Source of the DNA: CAVTLG01 sp963735495
Lineage (GTDB): Bacteria > Chloroflexota > Ktedonobacteria > Ktedonobacterales > Ktedonobacteraceae
Assembly: GCA_963735495.1 (NCBI GenBank)
Contig: CAVTLG010000010.1
Span: forward strand, 248,001-312,000
Reading direction: 5' to 3'
Length of the DNA: 64,000 nt
Shown: positions 53,248 through 61,769 of the stretch, in pieces
Numbering within the stretch: the first letter of the stretch is position 1
Layout: every line of letters starts with the position of its first letter
Position numbers and translations under genes: made by a program
The notes under the pieces: model-generated
Database searches by the model: none
Told to the model about the DNA's origin: nothing
What the model saw: only the letters and a program-made list of their open reading frames with translations

Positions 53248-55533
53248 TCATGAACTCGGTGTCACGACGATTTTGATATCGCTGAGTGTGGAGGGGAGCT
53301 GGTTTGAGCCGAAAGGCAGGCGGATGTTCACGGCTGCGATGCCTGTTTGTGCTTTAAGGTAAGCCTGGGCGGCGTCCAGGGAAGCGTCTTTGATAGATTG
53401 TTGCCAGCGCTGGATTTGTGCCTGCGTGAAGGTGTAGACCCACAGGCCACGTACTGAGACGTTCATGTAAATAACGCCATCTCGGACCTGCTGCACCATC
53501 GGAGGCGTTGTCAGCGCTGGTTGCTCTTGTATCTGGTAGGCTTTATCCAGCGTGGCAGCACGATTGTTCAAGAGTTGGATAGCTGTTTGTGCTGCGATGG
53601 CACTATTGTAAACGGCGGCGCTGCCACTGACTTTAATCATCACCTGTACCTGGTCGCTTGGAGCACCAACCGGGACGTCGCTGGTAACTTTGACGCTATC
53701 GTCCGGTTGGGCCGCCAGGACTTCGCCGTTGGCCAGTTTGCCCTGGATCTGCTGTTTTATCTGCTGTTTTAGCACGGCGAGCTGCGTATTTTCTACGCCA
53801 TCCAGATCTGCCTGGGAGACATAGTGCTGAGTTTGCGCGTCGATACCACCGGTAAAGGCGGCGCTATTCTTATAGGTAAGCTGGTTGTTACAGCAGGTGC
53901 CGCTCAAGGCATTGGCGGCAATATTCCCGGCAGCTCCCGGTGTGCTTGCTACTGCCGATGCGCTCTGCGTCTCAACCTGTCCATGCCGTTGTGCCGGGAG
54001 CTGGATGGTCTGGGTGATCTCAATGCTTACGCCGGATGTTGTGGTCAGTAGCAAGCCGCTGGAAACTGTCACTGCCTGTGACGTTGTATTCGTAAATTGG
54101 ACGCTGCCACTGGCGGTGGCTGCCGTTGTGGTTGTACTGCCAGTTGTGGTGACGGTTGTCGTATTGCTTGCTGTCGCCTGGAGGACGCGGTCAGGAATTT
54201 TGTGCGCGGCCAGGTCGGGTTTTTTTACCTGTGTCGACGCAGTGAGCAAGTAGGTATCTTGTAGCGACTGCGTTTGCGCTGTAACATAGACCGTCGCGAT
54301 AGCTGGCGTGCCGACGATAGGGACGCCGGGCAAAATAGCCAGGCCCAGGATGCGTGGAACGATCAGCAGTGCCAGCAGCAGCAAGGGAACGAGTACAAGA
54401 AATGCAGCCCCGGGCACGGATCGGCGTTGGCGCTTACGTGGTGGCGGTTCTTCGGTGACGCGCAGACGGTGTCTGGCGTTCTCGGTGATGTGTGGCCGTT
54501 CCTGCCATTCGCGCACCTCTCTCACCAGGGTTGGGAATGTCTCGGTTTGTGTGCGATACGGCATGATGATAGGTTCAGGTATCTCCAGGGGACGTACATA
54601 CTCTAAGCGTTTTGTCGTGGATGGGTGCGGGCGGACCGTTGGGACTTCTGGTGGCGTGACGTCTTCGATGAGCATCTCGTCTGGTCCCTTGACCGCCGCG
54701 AGAAAGGCGTTGCGTAAGTCGGCGACGCTGCGATAGCGCTCCTCGGGCCGTTTTGCCATGGCGATGCGTACAACCGCGCCCAATTCTGCCGGGATCGAGG
54801 CGTCCTGCGCGCATGGTGACGGAATTGGTGAGTGCAGGTGCATCTGGATCACGCGTACTTCATCGGGATCGTTATAGGGCAGGTTGCCGGTGAGCATCTG
54901 GTAGAGCAAGACACCGAGCGCGTAGATATCGGTCAAAGGGGTAACGATGCCGCGTGTTTGCTCGGGAGCCATATAATGTGGTGTGCCTGGTACCTGGTCC
55001 AGGGGCAGCGGTTTGCCTACTTGTGTGCTCTCGTTTTGCCGCATGGTGCGTACCAGCCCAAAGTCAGAGAGGTAGACATAAGGTGCGGCGTTGCGTCGCA
55101 TCTCTAGCAGGACATTCGAGGATTTGATGTCACGGTGAATCAAGCCTTCCTCGTGAGCATATTCGACGGCATCCAGCAGTTGCAGGTACATCGAGGAGAC
55201 TTCTTCCAGGTCAGGCAAACTGCGGCGCAGGTAGCTGGTGAGCGTTCCACCTTCGATGAAAGGCATCACCAGGTAGAGGACACCTTTCTCATCGCCAAAT
55301 TCGATCAGGGACAGGATATGTGGATGGTGCAGGCGTGCGATAGTGCGGGCCTCGCGCGCGAAGCGCCGTCGCATATCCCGGTCGGCTGCGTAGTCACCCA
55401 GAATGACCTTGATAGCCACGCGCCGATCAAAAGCTGTGCGCTGTCTGCCTTCATAGACAGCGCCCATACCACCTACCCGTATGCGCCGGATGACATCATA
55501 GTTCCCTAGCTGCTTGCCTTCCAGAGACAGCAT
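53248..55533 (-). CDS. Membrane Ser/Thr protein kinase with large beta-rich ectodomain
   Basis: 761 residues. Kinase domain with RVGGMG (19-24), Lys42, HRDIKSSN (133-140) and DFG (157-159): catalytically complete. The linker carries the basic PPPRKRQRRSVPG before a span of about 25 residues (FLVLVPLLLLALLIVPRILG). The outer region of about 330 residues has a Thr-rich start, Ig-like text (GSVQFTNTTSQAVTVSSGL, TPGAAGNIAANALSG resembling Baseplate J/gp47 repeats) and a helical/beta C-terminal part. The same ectodomain occurs in the next gene upstream, which has no kinase. It starts 9 bases after that gene's stop with a GAAAGGA ribosome site in the overlap, so both are co-transcribed. Confidence 0.9.
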   Translation of the reverse strand: MLSLEGKQLGNYDVIRRIRVGGMGAVYEGRQRTAFDRRVAIKVILGDYAADRDMRRRFAREARTIARLHHPHILSLIEFGDEKGVLYLVMPFIEGGTLTSYLRRSLPDLEEVSSMYLQLLDAVEYAHEEGLIHRDIKSSNVLLEMRRNAAPYVYLSDFGLVRTMRQNESTQVGKPLPLDQVPGTPHYMAPEQTRGIVTPLTDIYALGVLLYQMLTGNLPYNDPDEVRVIQMHLHSPIPSPCAQDASIPAELGAVVRIAMAKRPEERYRSVADLRNAFLAAVKGPDEMLIEDVTPPEVPTVRPHPSTTKRLEYVRPLEIPEPIIMPYRTQTETFPTLVREVREWQERPHITENARHRLRVTEEPPPRKRQRRSVPGAAFLVLVPLLLLALLIVPRILGLAILPGVPIVGTPAIATVYVTAQTQSLQDTYLLTASTQVKKPDLAAHKIPDRVLQATASNTTTVTTTGSTTTTAATASGSVQFTNTTSQAVTVSSGLLLTTTSGVSIEITQTIQLPAQRHGQVETQSASAVASTPGAAGNIAANALSGTCCNNQLTYKNSAAFTGGIDAQTQHYVSQADLDGVENTQLAVLKQQIKQQIQGKLANGEVLAAQPDDSVKVTSDVPVGAPSDQVQVMIKVSGSAAVYNSAIAAQTAIQLLNNRAATLDKAYQIQEQPALTTPPMVQQVRDGVIYMNVSVRGLWVYTFTQAQIQRWQQSIKDASLDAAQAYLKAQTGIAAVNIRLPFGSNQLPSTLSDIKIVVTPSS

Positions 55534-55541
55534 ACGCGCAT

Positions 55542-58106
55542 TTATCCTTTCGAGCTACTACTCTGCACCAACCCTTTAGCACCAGTATCCCCATTTTGTG
55601 ACGAACCCGCATTGCTACTGCTGCCAGTGTTTGGTGTGGGGACTGTGTTGCTCCCTTTCAGTCCTGCCACAGGTTTTATAGTGATTTTAATCTGATCCGG
55701 CTGATTTGGCAAGCTCGTAGCACCATTAGCTAGCGTGAGCGTGAATGAGCCATTTGGTGTGATACCTGGATATGCGGCCAGCTTCTGACGCGCTGTAGCC
55801 GCTGACTGGCCCGCAAGCTGCTTGCGCAGCGCCTCCTGTTGCGCGCTGGTGAAATTGTACTGCCACACGCCCTTCGCGTTCATCAGCAAGGAAACGGTCT
55901 TACTCGTGGTAGACTGCACCGTCGTATCTATCTCGATGTTGCCTACCAGGACATCGCCCTCTCCGGCACTGGTTGTGGCTTTTGTCTTCAGCAGATTAGT
56001 CACCAGCGTTTGGGCCGCGTTCAGATTGTAAGCCTCGCCTGTACAGGTGGCAGACGTGCTCACATTCGCGGACGTCACGCTCGTCCCTCCGGTATTGGGT
56101 CCTATCGTCTGATCAGCCTGCGGGCTTGCTTGCTGGCAGTCTGGCGCATTCGCCAGTACTTCTCCGGCGTGTAGCTCGGCCTGTAAGCCATTTTTCGCTG
56201 CTGTCATCAATCCGTCTTGCTCCGCGTTCACTACGCTAGTAACATCACTCTGTTGAATAAACGAGTAGTTTAGTGGATCTTGTCCACCGGTAAAAGCTGA
56301 TGTGTTTTGTGCCAGGATGGAAGTTGAACCGCAGCATCCATTTTGATCAATTGCACTTGCTGCAATATCCCCATTTGTTCCTGCATTAACTGCATGAGCG
56401 GAAGCTGTTTGCGTACCAAAACCAGCCGACGTTGCGACTGGCACAATTGCGAGCTTATCAGTCTGAACCTCTATACCGCTACTGGTTGTAAAAGTAGTAA
56501 CGCCAACTGAGTAACTCGATGTAAAACTGCCATTTTTGAATGTTATCGTACCTGCTGCTTTGACACCAGCGGTTTGTGTATGGCCCGTGCCGGTGACTTT
56601 CCTGGTTTGTGTGGGTGTGGTGAAGCTCAGTTGGCGCAGGCTGACCTGGTGTAATGCGGTGCTGGGCGTGCCGGTGACGGCCAGTACCTGGTAGCTGTCC
56701 TGCACCGTGGTGTTATCCGGTGTAATCGTCACGGTAGCCGCTGTTTGTGACTGCGCGAGCGTACTCGCAATGGCACCTCTCAGCGAGGCAGGTACGATAC
56801 CGGGGTCCGCATAGGAGACTACACCACCGACGATGATGAGGACGAGCAGGATAAGTGCGAGCGGGATGAGCCACCAGAAGCGGGGCCTATTCCTCCTCGG
56901 ACCGCCGCCACCGCGATAGCTACTTCCCACGGGACCACCACGCTTCGGTGGCACTGTCGCGCCGCTGTTACGCGCACCTTTTGCCGAGGCGGCTGTGCCG
57001 ATTGGGGAGGCTGTACTGCTGCCAACTGCCAATGCGCCAGCCGCGAGTGCGCCGCCAGCCACTACTGCTGATGTCTGACCACTATTGCGTCGTGGAGCGC
57101 CACGCGTCACGGGCGTTGGAGGTACTGCGGCGGCATCAGCTGATTGCGTGGCTGCGTGATCGGCCAATTTGAGCGTATTTTTTTTGGTGCTGGGCAGCTC
57201 AATGATATCGGGACCAGCCGAGCTTGCACCCTGTGCCTGGTTGGCGGTATGCGATCCAGCAGCGACGGGTGGCGTCTGTGGTGGGACTTTTGCGGCGGCG
57301 GCATCACTGCTCGCTTTACCTGCTACTGGTGGCAGTGCATCCCAATCATCCTGATTGCCAGCATGTGTATCTGCCGCGTCGTGCTTGAGTAGATCTGCCG
57401 CGAACAGGCCGCCAGCCACTCCTGCCGCCGCACCCGCGACAGCTGAAGATGCTCCACTGTCTCTGCTACTTGTCGGCGCAGCATCCGCCACCGCATCGTC
57501 ATGCGTGTCAATGGCCTGTGCGCGTTGTTGTGCTAAGAATTGTGATCTTCTCCTGGGTGACTGTATGCCTGCTGCACTCTGGTTGCTCTGTGCTGTGGAG
57601 GTCGTGGGAGATGGCTGTGGTTGCGCGTCTACGTCAGAGGCCGCCAGTGCACCGGCTGCTGCGCCCACTCCTACTGCGCTGGCTGTGGGGGCCTGTGCCT
57701 TCGCGCGGCCAAATAAGCCCACTTTTTTACCTGTGGGCTTGGCATTAGGCTCTTCGCGCAGTGTATTGGCGAAACTTTCCAGTGTCGAGTACACCGGAAA
57801 GCGGCGTTGGTGAGCATATTCAGCCAACCCTGGCCCGGGTGGTATGACAAAAGCAATACCGGACTGCAACTTGCGCCGTCGCTGTATGCTTTTCAGGTCA
57901 TCGAAATCTTGTGGGCGTTGAAATGCCTTATTCTGATTGGGCAACACCACAGCAACTTGTTTACGACCAAGTTTTTCCTGTGTTAAGATCGCCGCCAGCA
58001 CACTCTTTCTATCATCGCTAGGTGAAACATAGATGACACCTATGCTTGCACTGCGTGGATCATTTTGTCCCATCCCTGGCAGTTCTGTGCCATTTCCCTG
58101 TCTCAT
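55542..58106 (-). CDS. Membrane protein with Rossmann-like N-terminal domain and kinase-type ectodomain
   Basis: 854 residues. An N-terminal alpha/beta domain of about 110 residues (IGVIYVSPSDDRKSVLAAIL, KQVAVVLPNQNKAF, SGIAFVIPPGPGLAEYAHQR) looks Rossmann-like but has no clear nucleotide motif. A long Ala/Ser/Pro-rich low-complexity segment follows, then the basic GGPRRNRPRF, and a single span (WWLIPLALILLVLIIVGGVVSY). The outer part mirrors the ectodomain of the kinase downstream: GTITFKNGS, HAVNAGTNGDIAASAIDQNGC, TSAFTGGQD, VWQYNFTSAQQEALRKQL. The two probably interact or compete for one ligand. I do not recognise a function for the N-terminal domain. Confidence 0.82.
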   Translation of the reverse strand: MRQGNGTELPGMGQNDPRSASIGVIYVSPSDDRKSVLAAILTQEKLGRKQVAVVLPNQNKAFQRPQDFDDLKSIQRRRKLQSGIAFVIPPGPGLAEYAHQRRFPVYSTLESFANTLREEPNAKPTGKKVGLFGRAKAQAPTASAVGVGAAAGALAASDVDAQPQPSPTTSTAQSNQSAAGIQSPRRRSQFLAQQRAQAIDTHDDAVADAAPTSSRDSGASSAVAGAAAGVAGGLFAADLLKHDAADTHAGNQDDWDALPPVAGKASSDAAAAKVPPQTPPVAAGSHTANQAQGASSAGPDIIELPSTKKNTLKLADHAATQSADAAAVPPTPVTRGAPRRNSGQTSAVVAGGALAAGALAVGSSTASPIGTAASAKGARNSGATVPPKRGGPVGSSYRGGGGPRRNRPRFWWLIPLALILLVLIIVGGVVSYADPGIVPASLRGAIASTLAQSQTAATVTITPDNTTVQDSYQVLAVTGTPSTALHQVSLRQLSFTTPTQTRKVTGTGHTQTAGVKAAGTITFKNGSFTSSYSVGVTTFTTSSGIEVQTDKLAIVPVATSAGFGTQTASAHAVNAGTNGDIAASAIDQNGCCGSTSILAQNTSAFTGGQDPLNYSFIQQSDVTSVVNAEQDGLMTAAKNGLQAELHAGEVLANAPDCQQASPQADQTIGPNTGGTSVTSANVSTSATCTGEAYNLNAAQTLVTNLLKTKATTSAGEGDVLVGNIEIDTTVQSTTSKTVSLLMNAKGVWQYNFTSAQQEALRKQLAGQSAATARQKLAAYPGITPNGSFTLTLANGATSLPNQPDQIKITIKPVAGLKGSNTVPTPNTGSSSNAGSSQNGDTGAKGLVQSSSSKG

Positions 58107-58799
58107 GGTCGTGTCCCTCGTATCCCTTAATGTAGCGTCCGTCGCCTATGGGATCATTTTACACTATACAACAGAAATCTTAAAGAGAAGAAGAAGTCCC
58201 ATATTGATAATGAACGGATTTTCATGATTTTCTATACCATAACAGCTATGCGAAATCCTTTCGCGAGCGAATCGCTCTATAACTACACTGTCTCCAAAAA
58301 CCGGTATGTTTATGACGTATTGCGCTCTTATGAAAGATCCCGTCCTGGGTGCTATGCGTCAAGGCCCTTGCGTCACAGCCGTGCAGGATCGCCCGTAGGT
58401 GTCTACAAAGGTTTGAGCAATAGCTAGTATAACTGATAGAAGAAAGTATTGCATGCGGGTAGGACAAATGCAAGCATAAATGAGGGTTGTTGCTGCAAAG
58501 AACATCCCAAAAGTGGGCGAACTCTCTCCTTTACGCATTGATTGCCATTTGGTCCTCAATCTTATTCCCATCCCTTTGGAGGAATGTCCCTCCGACGCTC
58601 TATTTTATCCCAGGCAAGCTACGTAGGTGCGAAATTACGTAATGCGAATACGTAATTTCTCGGATAGCGGCCCCCTTGAAAAGAGGTAAACTCTGCATGT
58701 GGTCGTCTTAAGCATGCTTTAGTGCTCGGAAAAAGTGGGTACTGTTGTATGGCCGCTAAATCATAAGAACTTACTCTCTGCTAGAAATTGGAGGAAGAC
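58107..58799. other. Non-coding region with a perfect 11-bp palindrome
   Basis: About 690 bases without a supportable gene. At 58631-58659 lies GAAATTACGTA-7-TACGTAATTTC, a perfect inverted repeat 140 bases before the BTAD regulator start. A further TACGTA occurs at 58619-58624. It is AT-rich in the arms and looks like an operator for a dimeric factor. The remainder shows no repeat-family copy. Confidence 0.6.
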
Positions 58800-60050
58800 A
58801 TGAGAGCGCCGTTTTCAACTGAGCATGGTGCTTCGGTTGTCGAGCCTGATGCCTTTTCATCTCTACGTTTGCTTGAGCAAGGGTTAAAATGTTTTCAGCA
58901 TCATCTCGACAGCGAGGGGGCAGCATTTTTCAAGCAGGCCCGCGAGCAGCTTTTGCCTTATCAGGTGCAACTGGGCACTGTGCTTGACGCGCTCAACGCT
59001 GCTATCGCTAACCATCTTGACGCGCAGCAGATGCTCCACGAGGCAAGCAAGCGTTTTACCGAAGCCTATGCTGAGCAACAACTGCAGATAGCCAGGCTAC
59101 AAAAGGCCATATCCAGGCTGTTAGAGGATCAGGAAAAGCCAATCCAGAAGAGCGCGAAGGTTCATCAGACATTGCGTCTGCTCTCTGCTCTCCCTGCTTC
59201 ACCGCAATGTGCTGAAGAGCCTCAACAAGACAACTCACCGGATGCTACTTTGCCTGCTTTGTATGTGACCTGCCTTGGTCGTTTTGAAGTCAGGCGCTTT
59301 CATGCCTCTGGGCAACCTATCGATCTTTGCGCGAATAAGCGCGGAAAAACTATTTTACGCTATCTGCTGACGCGGCCACGGCAGCGAGAAAGTATGGATC
59401 GGCTGATGGCTTTGTTGTGGCCTGATGATGAAGCTGACAATGCGCGCCATAAGTTGCAGGTAGCTATTAGTGCGCTGCGCCGTGCGCTGAACGAGGATTT
59501 TGTGCGTGATGCTGGGGGAGGTTATATTCTTTGCAAAGATGAGGCCTATCAGCTTAATCCGGCTGTCGTGCTGCGCTCCGATGTGGACGAATTTTTGGCG
59601 CTCTACCAGGCCGGAGCACACGCCAGCAGCCGTGAGGAGACCATTCGATACTATGAGCACGCGTGTGGTCTCTATGCGGGACCTTTTTTGCCGCAGGATC
59701 TCTACGCGGACTGGTCCTTTGCGCAGCGGGAGGAGCTGAGTAAGCACTATGTGACGATGTGTCATGCACTGGCGGATTTCAATCGCAAAATTGGTCGCTA
59801 CGAGCATGCCAGAAAGTGGGCAAGCATCATACTGGAGGTGAATCGTTGTGATGAGGAGGCGCACCAGTTGCTGATGTGCATATACGCGGCTGAGGGACGT
59901 CGTAGTGAGGTGCTGCGCCAGTATCAATACTGTCAACACGTGCTTGCTGAAGAACTGAATGTGCAGCCCATGCCCGAAACGCAACATCTGCTAACGCAAC
60001 TCTTGCAAGGAACCGACGCAGTCAATAGCGTCGAGGTAAGTAGACCTTGA
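58800..60050 (+). CDS. BTAD/SARP-like transcriptional regulator
   Basis: 416 residues. Residues 1-150 form a helical region of unknown role. The OmpR-type winged helix starts at about 155 (YVTCLGRFEVRRF, KRGKTILRYLLTRPRQRESMDRLMALLW, ISALRRALNED) and is followed by the bacterial transcriptional activation domain with TPR-like helices (FLALYQAGAHASSREETIRYYEHACGLYAGPFLPQDLYADW). Such proteins activate secondary-metabolite or membrane-function genes. ATG 58800 follows GGAGGA by 4-5 bases; an in-frame TTG at 58788 is less likely. The palindrome 140 bases upstream may be its own operator. Confidence 0.9.
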   Translation: MRAPFSTEHGASVVEPDAFSSLRLLEQGLKCFQHHLDSEGAAFFKQAREQLLPYQVQLGTVLDALNAAIANHLDAQQMLHEASKRFTEAYAEQQLQIARLQKAISRLLEDQEKPIQKSAKVHQTLRLLSALPASPQCAEEPQQDNSPDATLPALYVTCLGRFEVRRFHASGQPIDLCANKRGKTILRYLLTRPRQRESMDRLMALLWPDDEADNARHKLQVAISALRRALNEDFVRDAGGGYILCKDEAYQLNPAVVLRSDVDEFLALYQAGAHASSREETIRYYEHACGLYAGPFLPQDLYADWSFAQREELSKHYVTMCHALADFNRKIGRYEHARKWASIILEVNRCDEEAHQLLMCIYAAEGRRSEVLRQYQYCQHVLAEELNVQPMPETQHLLTQLLQGTDAVNSVEVSRP

Positions 60051-60181
60051 ACGTACGGATGCTGACCCAAAAGTATCTTTCTGCTGAAGTTGCCTACACT
60101 ATCTGCTATGATCTCTTCTAGAAGCATAGATTCTCCTCACCCAATAGCTCTGATATGTCCTGATAGATAGGGAAAAACGGT

Positions 60182-61702
60182 TTGCGAAAAGACAAGCGTC
60201 ATAGCATTGCCACCTCTGAACCTGCTCTGCAGGTGGTAGAAAAGCCTGTTGATACGGTAAACGCTGGTGTGGAAGGCCAACAGTTAGAGGATGACTTCAC
60301 ATGTGCTAAAAAATATGCGCGTGTGGGCGCTGTGATTGAGATAGGGCTGATGAGTGTCGTGCTCATTGCGGGACTGTTTTATATATTTTTCTCTTTGCCA
60401 CAGGTCATCTCCGGCGATGGATACACACGTTATGTAAACATTGTGGACCTCCTCAATCATCATTCGCTCAACTCTGCCGGTTCTGTCATCCCTGGTCAAT
60501 CGAAAGGTGACTTGACACGATACTCCCTTATTGGGCCGATCTTTGCTATCCCTCTGCTGTATATCGGTCAACTGCTAGGGAAACCGCTGGCCTGGACCGG
60601 AACCTATAATTTTTTTGTTTTTGTGATTGGTATGGTTGTCACGTATGTTTTGCTCAGGAAACGCGTTGATCGTAGCCTATTGCGTAAGTTTTTTTTGCTT
60701 CTCACCGTTGCCTCAATGTTTCCAGTACATGTGGCAACTTTCTATGGAGAGGTGTTTACCGCTGTCTGTGTCGGATTCGGTATTCTGGTTGTGACCATAC
60801 GTGGTTCAGTATCTGCGGGATGGATAGCGATTATTCTGGGTGTTGCGAATACTCCAGCTACTCTGCTCGGTCTCGGTTTAATGCTGCTTAAACGTATCCT
60901 CGATAGCAAGCGTCTACGCTATATGCTCCCGTTTGTGGCCGCAGTCGGGTTGATGCTTGGCGAGTCCTGGCTACGGCGTGGTTCTCCATTTGCGAACCCA
61001 TATGCTGACAATAGTGGTTTTCGTACTGTGATGCCCTATTCTGGATTACCTGGTTTTAGCTATCCTTTTTTCTTTGGCTTGCTGTCTATTCTGCTCTCTT
61101 TTGGGAAAGGACTGATCTTTTTTGCGCCAGGGTTACTCCTCCCTGTTGGAAAAACGCTTTTACGCATAGAGCAGCAAGAAAAGTTGCCAGTGTATCGGGT
61201 GTATACGTTATGGATGTGTTTCCTTAGCGGGCTGATTCTTGTCTATGCGCAGTGGTGGGCCTGGTATGGCGGGTCGTTCTGGGGGCCGAGGTTTTTCCTC
61301 TTCGCGTCTATACCTGCATCCTTTGCTCTTGCTATACGTTTACGCTATAAAGATGTTTCGTTTGCTACAAACCTTTTCACCTTAGGGGTGTTAGCTCTTT
61401 CATTCTGGGTAAGTATCGATAGCACTGTTATGTATGCTGTGTCGGTGAACATTCCTACTTGCATAGCCAACCACTACATGCTGGAAGCTCTCTGTCAATA
61501 CACGCCTGAATTTAGCGCACTGTGGTATCCCTTTGTTGTGCACCCTGTTCTTTCGCTGGCACAAAAAACGTTTCTGGCCTATTATCTCATCATATTTGTC
61601 TATCTAGCAGCACCACTCCTTGTAAAGATGGTGCAACAAAGTAGAGAGTCTGTAAACAAATATGTGAGAGCGTACCTGAATCTCAAAACATGGCGTTTAT
61701 AG
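60182..61702 (+). CDS. Multi-span membrane protein, GT-C glycosyltransferase-like
   Basis: About 506 residues with 10-12 membrane spans. Features seen: an acidic residue after the first span (SGDGYTRY), a central loop with WWAWYGGSFWGPRFFLFASIP (in part), and a GLLSILLSFGKGLIFFAPGLLLP segment, as found in GT39/PMT-like proteins of the GT-C fold that use polyprenyl-phosphate sugars. The catalytic pair of known PMT enzymes cannot be pinned down, so the family assignment is tentative. Start TTG 60182 gives a 70-residue N-terminal cytoplasmic segment; a GTG at 60233 is an alternative. It could build glycans recognised by the array's malectin-like domains, but no evidence links them. Confidence 0.72.
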   Translation: MRKDKRHSIATSEPALQVVEKPVDTVNAGVEGQQLEDDFTCAKKYARVGAVIEIGLMSVVLIAGLFYIFFSLPQVISGDGYTRYVNIVDLLNHHSLNSAGSVIPGQSKGDLTRYSLIGPIFAIPLLYIGQLLGKPLAWTGTYNFFVFVIGMVVTYVLLRKRVDRSLLRKFFLLLTVASMFPVHVATFYGEVFTAVCVGFGILVVTIRGSVSAGWIAIILGVANTPATLLGLGLMLLKRILDSKRLRYMLPFVAAVGLMLGESWLRRGSPFANPYADNSGFRTVMPYSGLPGFSYPFFFGLLSILLSFGKGLIFFAPGLLLPVGKTLLRIEQQEKLPVYRVYTLWMCFLSGLILVYAQWWAWYGGSFWGPRFFLFASIPASFALAIRLRYKDVSFATNLFTLGVLALSFWVSIDSTVMYAVSVNIPTCIANHYMLEALCQYTPEFSALWYPFVVHPVLSLAQKTFLAYYLIIFVYLAAPLLVKMVQQSRESVNKYVRAYLNLKTWRL

Positions 61703-61720
61703 GGGTAGGGCTTTATAGCT

Positions 61721-61765
61721 ATTCGTTGATACTAAATCAAAAAGAAAGAGTTAGCATCAACGAAT
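61721..61765. terminator. 15-bp inverted repeat between convergent genes
   Basis: ATTCGTTGATACTAA (61721-61735) and TTAGCATCAACGAAT (61751-61765) are complementary with one G-U-type position, with a 15-base loop. It lies 18 bases after the membrane-protein stop and 4 bases before the end of the kinase gene on the other strand. It may serve as a shared transcript-end structure; neither strand shows a long T run. Confidence 0.55.
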
Positions 61766-61769
61766 GATC

